Origin: Nannochloris sp. 'desiccata'
Lineage: Eukaryota > Chlorophyta > Trebouxiophyceae > Chlorellales > Chlorellaceae
Direction: 5' to 3'
DNA length: 64,000 nucleotides
NCBI GenBank assembly: GCA_019044685.2
Contig: JAGTXX020000003.1
Coordinates: 620,001 to 684,000 of the forward strand
The notes under the pieces were generated by a model. It worked only from the letters and a program-made list of their open reading frames with translations. It did not search any database and was not told the DNA's origin. The position numbers and the translations under genes were made by a program. Positions 44,435 to 54,953 of this stretch are shown here, piece by piece (position 1 is the stretch's first letter; every line of letters starts with the position of its first letter).

Positions 44435-45387
44435 ATAGACAACTAAAAAAATTATGCGAACAGTTCTACGTAAGCCTTTGATGCTTGAGAAGTAAAAAAA
44501 TAGAAGCTTTAATACGAGAGCAGCAACTAACCTGAAATTGAATCGACAACTGCAAAGGCTTTATGCAGCAAAATGCAGTACCCACACCTTCAAGCTATAG
44601 CCGTATACTGTAAAAAACAATTCCAATAGATTTGTCTTCAACTGATGCGTTTTATTTGGTTGTAAATGCTACAAATCTTGAGTGACAGCAGAGTAAATTC
44701 TCTATTTATCGCTCGACTTTTCCATACACAGGACGATCTGTACTATGAGGAATCCTAGGCATACAGTAATTTTATAAAATGTGGTTCCAAACCACCAAAT
44801 TCTCTAACAAATCGTTCTCTCACGCGTTGGAGCAACTTGAAATTGCGCCTATGAAATGAAATTGCGATAATTTTTGATTGAAGGGCCGGGCCGGGCTGTG
44901 GGGTCACTGATGTTGTTCACTTTTATAATAATTTTCAAGGCAAATCACATCCTTCTCTCCACGACATACACCCCAATCTCATCTAAAACGCTGTGCTAGG
45001 AGCTCAGTCGCCTTAAACTCCACCAGCTGGCGCTGTCACCGCTACCACCCCAACCAGGCAGACCCTCCAAGATATTATAATAAGTAATGAAAAAATTACA
45101 AGCTTTAGTAATCGGATATCCCATTTTAAAAAATATAACAGAGAGGTATTTAAAAAATAAAAATAAATAAACAGCAGAAAGAAAGTAAATTATTGACAGT
45201 GTACCTGAGACAATGGTCCCGCCGTGGTAAAATAATGGGTTACGCCGTCACTCGAGCAAATACTGCTGATATATCAGAAGCAGGATCCTTTAATTTTCTA
45301 GTTCAAATTGTCTAAATGCAAGAAATAGACGCTGTGGTAGCTATTAGAGTCAGCTATCTACGTATTGTGAAAATCTCATGAACTTTC
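44435..45387. other. Intergenic region
   Basis: About 950 bp with no supported gene. It holds the promoter of the proline-rich membrane protein and the 3' region of the protease gene; it is AT-rich around 45060-45200. Confidence 0.4.
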
Positions 45388-47045
45388 TTAGTAAGTACAG
45401 CTGGCATTTGGGTAGATACATGCCCTGCCAGTTTCAAAGGCATATCTGGATCGAAACGAAGCAGGCAACAGTGTTTTAAATCTAGTAGAATACGCACCAA
45501 ATCTGAATGCTTTATTTATATTCCTTTTAGCTTTTGATCTGTCGCTGTTTATAGCAATTTTTGCGTTGATTCTGATCCTGCCACCGGGAATTTTTTTGCA
45601 TTTAGAGGCGGTAATGCAGTAGACACGAGCTCCACTAACTTGAGCAGCGGCAGTGGCTGCTGCCTTGGTGGCCTGGGTAGTACATGCAGGGGCTTTGCAA
45701 GTTATCTGTACGATTTCCCCACGGTTCAATGCACAGACAGCAGGGGGGGGATTAGGGGAGGGCTGAGGGGAGAATACGGGTGAAGGAGACGGAGACGGAG
45801 GTGGAGGTGATGGACTGGGAGGTGGAGGTGATGGACTGAGAGGCGGAGGTGATGGAGACGGAGGAGGTGGACTAGGAGGAGGGGGAGAAGAAACAGGCAC
45901 CGGGCTCGGCGAGGGAACCTCTGGAACAGGGGTGGGTATAGGAGTAGGAGTTGGAGTAGGATCAAAGATAGGGGTAGGGGTTGGAGTTGGGATGGGTGTA
46001 GGAACGGGGGTGGGAACAGGTGTAGGAACAGGGACAGGGATTGGCGACGGCGGTGGTGGCGATGGGGGTGGTGGACTCGCCACTAGTGTGCCAAGTGCGA
46101 CGATAGGGTCAATAAATGATTTGACTACGGCAATAGAAGTAGACGCACCCCAAGCATCGGTTCCGCAACCAATAGGGCCATACGATACAACACTGACCTG
46201 GGTAGTAGTACCAGGCATCATCTGAGGCCCACCACTGTCACCTTGGCAAGCAGAGGTGTACCCACCACCCGTCTGCGAAATACCAAGTTCACAAAGAATG
46301 GTGCAAGGAGATTGAGGGCAAACTGGGCATGGGGAAGTACCATGAGTACCGATTTTCAAGGTGGTATAATATAAAAAGCGGTTGCTATCAGTGGATTCAG
46401 TACGGCCCCACCCAATGCTTGTGACCGACGTGTCGGCAGACGGGGCGGTAGAAGCCAAGGTGACTGCTGGGTAAGGGGTAGGGGTTTTCAGCCTTAAAAC
46501 CGCGACATCGTAAATTGAAGTCACAACACCAGGTTGGTATTGGGCAGGAACGTAGCCTTCAGCAACCTCAATTCTTTCATCAAAGTTCAATAAACTTGAT
46601 ATGTCGGTGCCACCCAACAATATAAGGTTGGGAGGGGAATACACATTATTTTGATCATACATACAATGCGCTGCAGTGAGGATATAGTAAGGGGAGAGAA
46701 CGGTGCCTCCACAGGCGGTGAACGCACTGGTGCCAGAAACCCAAGCTAGCCTCGCCATAAACGGATACTGGGACTTAGACGTTGCAAGCTGACCGTACGC
46801 AATTCTACCAGAAGGCTGCAGAATGCTTTTTGCATTTTTATTAGTAATGCTCAAAGGGATTTCCAAGCGAGAGGCTGCAGCATAAGTGAAGGTAAAAGCG
46901 ATTAATTTCAAAAAAACAATCTGATCTTGAATGATCCTTGCTATTATCATGAAAGACAATATACTACCCAACTCTTACCTGATCCTAGAGAAGGAGCAAC
47001 TACAAGTGCAAACCACAAGAACGATGCCACTTTCATTCCTTTCAT
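45388..47045 (-). CDS. Secreted trypsin-like serine protease with proline-rich stalk and Cys/Lys-rich tail, two exons
   Basis: Exon 1 (46979-47045) encodes the signal peptide MKGMKVASFLWFALVVAPSL; exon 2 (45388-46874) joins after gtaaga...atgctgcag in phase 1; total 517 residues. The S1 protease domain (~50-300) has IAYGQLATSKSQYPFMARLA (IAYG at the activation site in place of IVGG), the histidine in TAAHC, the aspartate in YDVAVL and the serine in GDSGGP, in normal order. A Cys-rich insert (CPVCPQSPCTILC) precedes the serine. Then come ~100 residues of Pro/Ser/Thr repeats (P-x-P-T and SPPPPS), likely hydroxyproline-rich. The ~115-residue tail begins CALNRGEIVQITCKAPACTT and is Lys/Arg-rich. 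It may process wall proteins. Confidence 0.85.
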
Positions 47046-48322
47046 TGCTATCTTCCTGTTGGTCAGAATTGTTCCAAAATTTTTGGTCTGTCAAGCCTCG
47101 GCTGTCGACCCAAGCGCGTAGCCTTCTATAAAGAGTTCAAATAGAAATCCTATTCAAAACACAAGCCACAATGTTAATGGGTTGAGAAAAAGCACTTCAC
47201 AATGGGGATGCCGTGCCACGAAGTAGTGTTAATTAATTGAAACAATTCAACTAGAATTAAATAATAAAGAATAGGGTGTAATGCAGACAAGATGATGGTG
47301 AACTACCGTAAGTTCACTGAACTTATCAGCGCCGGCTTTCCTTGAACACGCTCTTTAATAAGTGGCGGGCAACTCAACTTCTATAGAACTGGGAAGCTCG
47401 CTTAACCTAATATTCAGTACACCACCGTAAAGGTGACCTTTTTGTGGTTAAGGGCAGTTAATTCACTTACCCTCAGTAAGAACTTGGGCAGCATACATAA
47501 ATGCTGTTTTCTGCAAGATCTAGATATTTAATTGCCTTTAACAGTTCATCGGATCATCCGGGAGCTCCCACGCCTTAAATTCCGTTAGCTTGAAGCTAAG
47601 CTTGGTGCTGCCCTTGCTGCCACCTCCCCGTCCTCACTGCCAAACATACTTGAATATTTATTTACTTACTTTTTTTAGAAATCAATACCAGGGATATCCC
47701 AAATCAAAACCCAATATTGCGGTGTTCATATAAGAAAATTGGGAAAGGAAAAAAAATTTGCAGTTCTACCTCTGGTAGACACGACCTCCACTAATTTGAG
47801 CAGCGGCAGCGGCTGCTGCCTTGGTGGCGGCTGTCCCGCAGCTTAGGGCCTTGAAAGTAACTCGAATAATTTCTCCCTTCTCGACATTTTGGTTCAAATC
47901 ACACGCAGATATAATTATAGCTATAATCGTATTCAATAACCAAGTTGGCCTGGCTCACGTAGGCTGCCGACTCCAGCTCGTGCTATATTTAGAAGTTCTA
48001 TTACTAGTTCTACTTAAACCAAAACCACCGGTACTGAGTTCCTAGAAGCAAATTTGTGCTCGCCTGCCCATAAATGTGTCCATCACTGTATTGATGGCAA
48101 AAAGGCAGTTCACCAATGAATTGTATATAGAATACAACGTAAACATAGAAGGACCTGGCAAACTTAATAGCAGCGCGGAGTTCGTTTGAATCGCTGCAAC
48201 CGACGTTATCGTTCGTATTATGGGAGATTTGGGTGGATTACTAGGATTATATTATTATTAGGTGAAATAACTCGGATATATACACCTGCTTTCAACCACC
48301 TTCCTACATAGCTCCATTTATG
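47046..48322. other. Intergenic region
   Basis: About 1.28 kb. Apart from the protease-tail fragment at 47770-47910 I see no gene. It contains the protease promoter and the 3' region of the methyltransferase. Confidence 0.45.
47770..47910 (-). pseudogene. Stray fragment of the protease C-terminal tail
   Basis: The minus strand reads CDLNQNVEKGEIIRVTFKAL then SCGTAATKAAAAAAQISGGR VY, which aligns with the protease tail CALNRGEIVQITCKAPACTT...TKAAATAAAQVSGARVYC. DNA identity is also high (shared ttgagcagcggcag and gctgctgccttggtgg). The frame stops soon after VYQR, and no protease domain or signal peptide is attached. It is a relic of a duplicated gene, or an exon of an unrecognised gene. Confidence 0.6.
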
Positions 48323-50112
48323 TTATATCAATCTATAGAGCAACACGCTATTCTCTGCAAGATGTATACCTCCAATTGCCGTCAGTAGCTCTGTCGGAAG
48401 TTCACAGGCTTCGCGTTTAAATCCAACTTGTGCTGCCATGTCTCCGACATCCTCGCCTTTGCCATCTTCCAATGATAAAGTTTCTCTTGGCCCTATCAGC
48501 AGCAGAAACCCTCTCTGTCCTTTCGGCAGCACCTTTGATGCCGAGGATAGTACTTCCTGTACTATAAGTAACGAATCTTGGCTCTCTATGCAAGCTAAAA
48601 CACCATGTATTGGCCCTTGGAAAGCAGCTGCTGCCCAATTTTCCCCACCGTCACCGTCAATGCTTCCTTCCTCAACTGATGATGGTGGTGGTTCGATCGC
48701 TACTCGCAGTTTTTCATAAGAGAATTGCCACCCATGTCTTATTGCATTTTCACGGAATATTTCTATCGCATCTCCGCGCTTATCTACTGCCAAAGCACGT
48801 CGACACCATCGCAATGCGGCAAAGAGTGGTTGCCCTGCAAAACCACCACTACTGCCGCCGCAACGGACTTGAACGACGTTTATATCATGAAATAGATCTG
48901 GCCAACGTAGTACTACTTCCGCCAACACCTTTGAAGCACACCAGCTATTTTGCTGTGAATTATAACTTTCCAAATGCATGGTCATCCTGTCGCCCAACTC
49001 CACAACTTCTATGCTACTTTTCTCTTCTTCTCCCATTTTTTCTTCACCTTCTTTATCTTCTCGAACTACAGTAGTAGATTCACTTAGTCCATCTTTTGAG
49101 CTCTTTCTAAAAGGACTCCAAGAAGGTGTAGGTGTCTCTCCTCCATTGTCAACATTGTCCCTAACCCTCATCCTGTTGTCGTCGTTTCTTGCTTCTTCTT
49201 CTTCTTCTTCTTCTTCTTCTTCTTCTTCTTCTTCTTCTTCTTCTTCTTCTTGTTCAGGTAAAGTAAACACTCCATGTAGAAATTTCCTCCCCATTGTAAC
49301 CCCTGTACTTCTATTCACTTTCACCATATCTTTCACTTCAAGGCTATCACAATGAAATCCCTGCTGCTTAAATAGTTCCAAGACAAAATTCTCGGTAAAA
49401 TAATAAGCACGGGTGCCGTCCCCTCGCATGTAAAATCCTTCTCCTATACGTTGCTGCTTGTACTCAAGCTGAAGACGTTCTTGTGCAAGGTCTCCAGCAG
49501 CATAGTCTCTAAATAGAATCTGCCCTCCTCCTCTAGGATTACCAGAACCAGTTCCAATACCACGATTGCGACATCTCCGTAGAGTTTGCTTGACATTTGC
49601 CACAGCTGCAGGCATAGCTTCTGGTGAAATAGCAGATAGTACAAAGATCATTGTACACGCGTCCACAATGGCACGTGGCACGTTGTTAAGCATATCATCT
49701 TTAATTAAATCAGCAACAAAGGCGGTGACTCTATTGGAAGATTTGTATAGAGGGTGCTGGTGAACTATATTAATAGCTGTAGCTGCGAAATCACATGCAT
49801 AGACATGAGCAGTCGGGTTTATCTCTAATAAAGGGAATATTGTGTTGCCTACGCCACAGCCGACTTCTAAAATGGAACTGGCAGTGAGCAAGGCGGGGAA
49901 TTCAGCTGAGAACCAGTGGCGATCGTTAAAAAAACGATCGGCATGGAATTTGTAAAATTTGTCCCAATAGAAGCCAGCATTGGCCTCGAGGTTGGCTGGT
50001 AAATTCAGGGAGAAATGTGGGTTAGTTTTTCAAAATTTGAAGATGCAGATGCATGCAGAATGAGCTTACCAACTTTGAGATCAGGGAGCTGAACTTCTTT
50101 AAATGCATTCAT
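48323..50112 (-). CDS. tRNA m3C methyltransferase-like (METTL2/6/8, TRM140 type) with C-terminal second domain, two exons
   Basis: Exon 1 (50070-50112) encodes MNAFKEVQLPDLKV; exon 2 (48323-49995) continues ANLEANAGFYWDKFYKFHAD. The total is 571 residues. The family hallmark FYWDKFYKFHADRFFNDRHW is followed by the SAM motif ILEVGCGVGNTIFPLLEINP. Further conserved blocks are DACTMIFVLSAISPEAMPAA, ILFRDYAAGDLAQERL and RGDGTRAYYFTENFVLELF. These enzymes methylate C32 of tRNAs to 3-methylcytidine. After ~residue 260 comes a poly-Glu tract from a (TTC)n repeat, then ~300 residues (LAEVVLRWPDLFHDINVVQV..., GFLLLIGPRETLSL) that resemble a second, degenerate methyltransferase fold. Plant homologues also have such an extension. 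Confidence 0.85.
49196..49252. repeat. (TTC)n microsatellite inside the methyltransferase gene
   Basis: About 19 consecutive ttc triplets encode an uninterrupted run of glutamates on the minus strand. Such tracts vary in length between strains. Confidence 0.9.
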
Positions 50113-50279
50113 AGTTTTATTTTTAGTATAAATAAAGCCTCATTGACCCAAACATGATAGAAATAATAAAGATAATGACCTCAAAAGTTTTGTTCTGTGC
50201 CTTTTTGAACATATTTTGAGTCTTTATAGTCTCTCAAATCAGTAATTTCTGGCACATTGTTTTTAAAAACTTTCCGAAA
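50113..50279. promoter_or_regulatory. Short divergent promoter, methyltransferase / WD40
   Basis: Only 167 bp separate the two start codons, so the two 5' UTRs and promoters must overlap or be shared. Confidence 0.5.
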
Positions 50280-51500
50280 ATGATAACAGATATCATACCG
50301 TCGCATCACACAGATTCGGTTCTATGTTGTGCTGTTCATTCCACTCGTAATCTGCTAATCTCAGGGGACGAAGACGGCTGTCTCTGTTTTACAGATCTGA
50401 CAACCCGTTCTCCTTTAGGGCGACTACGTGATGGAGATGGAGATGCCGCCATTCCATCAGTATCTTACAACCCCACAGATGAACATTCTGCATTTGCCGC
50501 GGTCGGCACTTCAATCCTCCGCCTTGATCTCCGAAAGAGCCTTGGAGAAGAAGCGATTGTGGATACATTTAGAATAAATACCGACGAAATAAATAGTATA
50601 GATGTAGATACGACGGGATCCTGGATTGCAGCAGGAGATGACTCAGGAGAGATTCAAATTATCTCATTGAAAACTTCGACTGCCGCCACCACACCATCAA
50701 AAACTCCTCCCCCTGCTCATAGAACTTTACGGCGTGGCCACACCAACATCTGTAACGCAGTGAGTTTCCGCCCTTCACGTCCTAATGAAATTCTCTCTGG
50801 GGGTCTAGATTCTAGAATGGTTCGATGGGATTTCACTAAGCTACGGCAACTGTCTGCATTTAATATGACAAGCAGCGCGGGTGGCGGGATTGGCGGTGAT
50901 GGCAACAATGATAGTGGTGGACAGTTTTGTAACCCTCCAATGATTAATTCCTTAGCTGTTTGCCATGAAGATGGAATAGATTTTCCATCATTGGTAGCTG
51001 TAGCTCGTGGAGATGGCTGTGTTGCGCTTTACAATGGGGATGCCAAGGCAACGACAACTGGGAATTTAAATTACAGCGGCAGGAGCAGTCGAGGCAGCGG
51101 TAGGGCTTCTCATAGTAAGAATAACAAAGCAAGTACAAAGCAATCTAGTGGTGCGAATGGTGCTTCTGGTAGTCGAGGTATTGAAGATGCACAGGGAGCC
51201 CAAGTAACGCCTAGTTCCGCTCTATGTTGGGCAGCAGGACCGCACCAAGGTGGCCACACGGCAGCTGTGAATTGTGTTTCATTTTTAAGAGATACTGCTG
51301 GCAAAAAGTTGATATCTGTGGGAAATGATAGGAAAGTTTGTATTTGGGATTGGCAGAATGCGGCAGAGCCTGTGGATGAAATAGTGCATCGTGCAAAGAT
51401 CAACTGGGTGTGTAGCGGGAGGGGTGTTGGAGCGGGTGAGATCGATGCGGTGCTGGCCGATGTAGCTGGAAAGCTTCTTGCTGTAACTTTCAAAGAATGA
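50280..51500 (+). CDS. WD40-repeat protein (WDR53-like)
   Basis: A single-exon protein of 406 residues forming a predicted beta-propeller. Repeats can be picked out at HTDSVLCCAVHSTRNLLISG, INSIDVDTTGSWIAAGDDSG, GHTNICNAVSFRPSRPNEIL plus SGGLDSRMVRWDF, and GHTAAVNCVSFLRDTAGKKL plus ISVGNDRKVCIWDW. It has no enzymatic domain. Composition and length resemble WDR53, a likely substrate receptor of CUL4-DDB1 ubiquitin ligases, but WD40 proteins are hard to tell apart. A Ser/Gly-rich insert lies near residues 265-310. It shares a short divergent promoter with the tRNA methyltransferase. Confidence 0.75.
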   Translation: MITDIIPSHHTDSVLCCAVHSTRNLLISGDEDGCLCFTDLTTRSPLGRLRDGDGDAAIPSVSYNPTDEHSAFAAVGTSILRLDLRKSLGEEAIVDTFRINTDEINSIDVDTTGSWIAAGDDSGEIQIISLKTSTAATTPSKTPPPAHRTLRRGHTNICNAVSFRPSRPNEILSGGLDSRMVRWDFTKLRQLSAFNMTSSAGGGIGGDGNNDSGGQFCNPPMINSLAVCHEDGIDFPSLVAVARGDGCVALYNGDAKATTTGNLNYSGRSSRGSGRASHSKNNKASTKQSSGANGASGSRGIEDAQGAQVTPSSALCWAAGPHQGGHTAAVNCVSFLRDTAGKKLISVGNDRKVCIWDWQNAAEPVDEIVHRAKINWVCSGRGVGAGEIDAVLADVAGKLLAVTFKE

Positions 51501-51876
51501 ATTTATTTTTGGTTTGTGTCTGTGTTGAATAAAAGAACTAGAAAGTTTTTGTAACGGACCGGCAGCAGGTGTGGCTGTTGGCGAACTCGCACTTACGAGA
51601 CATGCCGTGATGGGGACTCCGGGAGTCCGGGAGATGGTTTGACAGCAAAAGATTCCTTTGAAAATGTTCTGTATGTGGTAGTTAGTTTATTTGTTCGTTT
51701 CGTTTAATTTTTTTGATACATTTTTGTAGGTATACATGCTCGACGTAACCAGCTTGAGTTTGGTATCAAACTTGAGGCAGTTTGACAGTCGATTGTTACC
51801 GCATGCATCTTTGCCATCACATTTTTGAAAGGCAATCCATCTCCAAGTCGGCGGTTAAACTCGCTGGACAGGTGCC
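51501..51876. other. Intergenic region
   Basis: 376 bp, same-strand gap between the WD40 and chromate-transporter genes. No gene or site is recognised. Confidence 0.4.
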
Positions 51877-53442
51877 ATGACGGAAGCAAAGAAAGGGGAC
51901 ATTACGTCTCTCAAAATTCCTTCCACAGGAAATCATAATCTAGATGTTGAGGCTCCTACTGATCCTAGCAAATCCTCATCCAGCGTTGACGTCCCACAAA
52001 ATGGCCAGCAACCCCCATTAGACCCCACTGCAAGCGCCGCCCTCGATGATGATAGCCTTCCTGTTGACACTCCAATAGTGCTTGAAGCCACCTGGAAAGA
52101 GTTAATTCGATATTGGTTTGTGCTGGGATGGACAGCATTCGGTGGCCCTGCTGCTCATGTTGCCATGTTTCAAAAACTCTTCGTCGACAAGCTCAGATGG
52201 TGTACTTATTTGGTTTTTACAGAGCTGCTTATGTTGGGACAATGTATTCCTGGACCTACATCCACTCAAATGGGTTTTGCCCTCGGTGTGTTAAAAAAAG
52301 GCCTTTCAGGTGGTCTCGTATCTGGCATTCTTTTCCAAGGACCAGGTTTACTCATTCTGGCTATTCTAGGCTGGGCCGCTGCCCGTGTTCTTGACCGAGA
52401 CATTGAATGGCTTAACGGCGTCGTCGCTGGGCTTGCAGCGGCAGGTATTGCGTTGGTAGCTTCTGCCTCTGTCGCTTTGACGAGAAATATTTGCAAAACA
52501 AGATTACTGCAAGTGTTAGCTACTGCTGCTGCTGTTATTGCCTACTACTACCCCAAACCATGGACTTTCCCTGCTTGTATCATTGCTGGTGGTATTATTA
52601 CTATCTTAGTCATGCGTAAGAACATAATTAATGTTTCAGACGCCTCTGTGGGTGTGGACCGCCTAGGTTTCAATAAGCTCGGTGGTGGCGCTCTTATTTT
52701 ACTCTGGGTAGCAGTCTTGGTAGCGACTATTGTCACAACCGCTCAAACTGAATATTTAGACCAAAGAGAACTCCATTGGTTCTCTGCCTTTTACAGAACT
52801 GGCTCTGTTATCTTTGGCGGAGGTCAAGTCGTCTTACCAATGTTGTATAATGACGTTGTCGCTGCAGATTGCTTAGATCAAGCGAGAAGATGCTGCCCTG
52901 TAGAGTTAAATGTAGATATGGCTACAAATACGACTATGTTCGAGATCTGTGATGGCGCAGGAGCCGAGTCAAATCCTGGGTGCAAATGTTCATGGATGAG
53001 CGGGAATCAATTTTATGCTGGATTAGCTATTTCTCAAGCAATGCCGGGGCCTTTATTCAACTTTGCAGCGTATTTAGGCGCTGTCATCGCCCAGAATGCT
53101 GGTGTTTTTGCTATTGCGGGTATTGCTATTTGCTGGATTGCTCTTTTCTCCCCTGGAATTTTATTAATTTTTGCGATTTTACCGTTTTGGGGATCTTTTA
53201 GAAAATGGCAATTGTATCGCAGAGCTTTGCCTGGTTTAAATTCAACTGCTGTTGGGTTGATTATCGCTTCCGTGTTTCAGTTATCACTTAATGCATATAT
53301 TTCGAGCCCTTTTCCCAAGACTTCCATTTGCATCGGGATCATTGCCTTTGCTGCAACAGATGTGTTGAAGATACCTGCCCCGTTGGTGGTGCTTGGGGGC
53401 GCTGTGCTGGGTGTGCTTGGCTGGGGAGCAGATATGGTTTGA
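51877..53442 (+). CDS. Chromate transporter (CHR) family membrane protein
   Basis: A single-exon 521-residue protein of the long-chain CHR family, built of two homologous membrane halves (~65-245 and ~285-520). The first half has the signature FGGPAAHVAMFQKLFVDKLR, then LLMLGQCIPGPTSTQMGFAL; the second repeats FGGGQVVLPMLYNDVV and YAGLAISQAMPGPLFNFAAY. GP-STQ and PGPLFNFA are the paired Gly-Pro motifs. Bacterial ChrA exports chromate; algal members may carry sulfate or related oxyanions. The first ~65 residues are soluble and Ser/Asp-rich. A loop in the second half has several cysteines (DCLDQARRCCPVEL, CKCSW) not typical of bacterial proteins, perhaps on the non-cytosolic side. Confidence 0.9.
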   Translation: MTEAKKGDITSLKIPSTGNHNLDVEAPTDPSKSSSSVDVPQNGQQPPLDPTASAALDDDSLPVDTPIVLEATWKELIRYWFVLGWTAFGGPAAHVAMFQKLFVDKLRWCTYLVFTELLMLGQCIPGPTSTQMGFALGVLKKGLSGGLVSGILFQGPGLLILAILGWAAARVLDRDIEWLNGVVAGLAAAGIALVASASVALTRNICKTRLLQVLATAAAVIAYYYPKPWTFPACIIAGGIITILVMRKNIINVSDASVGVDRLGFNKLGGGALILLWVAVLVATIVTTAQTEYLDQRELHWFSAFYRTGSVIFGGGQVVLPMLYNDVVAADCLDQARRCCPVELNVDMATNTTMFEICDGAGAESNPGCKCSWMSGNQFYAGLAISQAMPGPLFNFAAYLGAVIAQNAGVFAIAGIAICWIALFSPGILLIFAILPFWGSFRKWQLYRRALPGLNSTAVGLIIASVFQLSLNAYISSPFPKTSICIGIIAFAATDVLKIPAPLVVLGGAVLGVLGWGADMV

Positions 53443-53603
53443 ATTTATGTGGAATATTTTGTACAGAGTTAAAATTTACTGTTCTATAATTTTATATCAA
53501 ACAGATACTATGATTGTTATTGAATTTGAATAATTTCCCCCTTGTAAATACACAATGCGTTGCTGAGAAAATGAATAGGGAGAGAGGGAGCGAAGGTTTT
53601 ATG

Positions 53604-54014
53604 CTACCACCATGGTTTTCGCGGGCCCAGGTCTGTATTTCTATGATCTTTTATTAGCGGAGGCGTCCATTTAGAGATACCAAGCTGTTTTACTCGTTCT
53701 AGGACAGCCTCTTGCTCTGCTTTTTCGAAATAATTCAGCAAGCGGGGCGTTAATTTGCCCTTGGCTACGATCCTCTGTATTTATAGGAATAGAGTGATTA
53801 AGTATTAACTACTAATAGAACTGTTGAATTGACTTAAACACGTCTATTAGAAATATTAACCTACATCAAAGAGAGCTATTGCGAGCTCCTCGGGGAGCGC
53901 TCCGACTGACGGCATGTCAAGGTAGTTTGGATTGGACGCGAGGCATTCTAACGAGAGGGAGACTAAAGCAGGGATTTCTTGAGTTTGTTGTCGAGGACTA
54001 GAGCGGTTAGCCAT
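53604..54014 (-). CDS. Small conserved-looking protein, two exons
   Basis: Too short for simple frame finding. Exon 1 (53865-54014) encodes 50 residues from MANRSSPRQQTQEIPALVSL to EELAIALFD; exon 2 (53604-53774) adds 56 from RIVAKGKLTPRLLNYFEKAE to the end GPRKPWW. The junction (gtaggt...aatacag) keeps phase 0. The central region LPEELAIALFDRIVAKGKLT-PRLLNYF looks like the helix-turn unit found near F-box/RNI-type and some plant proteins, but I do not recognise the family. No signal peptide or membrane helix is seen. It lies head-to-head with the HIG1 gene, 297 bp apart. Coding support comes from clean codon-level sense on both sides of a good intron. Confidence 0.55.
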
Positions 54015-54311
54015 GCAGACTAAGGCCGCTAGACTGCAATTATTGTCTGATCCAGATCACTCAAATCATTCACGTTATTCTGATATAGAATGAATGGTGG
54101 CAGCTATGGGCTCTGTCCTATGGATGCAATGATTATTACAAATTCGGAATTTAAGGATGAAAGCGTTGGTTTTCGTAGTGAACCAGAGAAAAGTCGAGAA
54201 AATATGGCGCTCGGAAAGATTAAATATTTGAACCTTCTTCACCACTCCCTTTGTAACATGCCCTCATTGCTAGATTTAAGCCATTGTTTCGATTGTGTAA
54301 ACTCTTATAAA

Positions 54312-54785
54312 ATGCAGGCAGAGAACAGAGGCACAGAGTTTCAATGGGATCCTCCCAAAAGACGGTCTCCATTTGTAGCCATGGGTAAGCAATTTACACA
54401 TAGTAACACCAAAATACGCTTCAAAAGCTCAACTAAATAATTTAACTAACGTTTCGTCATGTCTATATGCAGGCGCGTTGACGACTGCGGCTGTATTGAT
54501 GGGTGGCTTAGTAGCATTCAAAAAAGGAAATAAAGCTTTGTCACAAACTATGATGCGAGCGCGTATCATCGCACAAGGTGGTACAGTTGCCATCATGCTT
54601 GCTACATCAGGTACGGAACCAGGCTTTCAAGATAGCCTTCGTTTGGTGATATTTTTCTCAGGTTGGCAACCAACGCCAACCCACCTTCGCCATGCTGTCT
54701 GCCTCCTGACCAGCCTCTAAATTTCTTTTCTTATCTCTTTACAGGCTTCATGGCTGCGCAAACTGTCACAGCAGAGAGTAAATAA
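54312..54785 (+). CDS. HIG1-domain mitochondrial protein (RCF1-like), three exons
   Basis: A small inner-membrane protein that associates with respiratory complexes III and IV. Exons 54312-54384, 54473-54610 and 54745-54785 join in phase (gtaagc, gtacgg; tatgcag, tttacag) to 83 residues. The HIG1 pattern is RRSPFVAMGALTTAAVLMGG, LVAFKKGNKALSQTMMRARI, IAQGGTVAIMLATSGFMAAQ: two membrane helices separated by a basic loop with the MMRARIIAQG block typical of the family. I chose the ATG at 54312. The frame is open further upstream (ATG at 54090 and 54121), so a longer N-terminus of unclear nature cannot be excluded. Confidence 0.8.
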
Positions 54786-54953
54786 ACACGGCGCAGCTCC
54801 CAATTGAATCAATTCTTTTACACCTGTACCTTCCTTCCTGTATTCTATCTTTTTAATTTTAATGCATTCGTTTTTACTCGCTAAACTAAGTTTAAAACTT
54901 TCCTCTCTCCTCTCTTGAAAGTCCTCTCCTTCTATTTGATTAGTTCCTTTAGT

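Noticed and set aside
45726..46225. Leu/His- and Gly/Val-rich frames opposite or out of frame with the protease stalk
   Set aside because: They are shadows of the repetitive proline-coding DNA.
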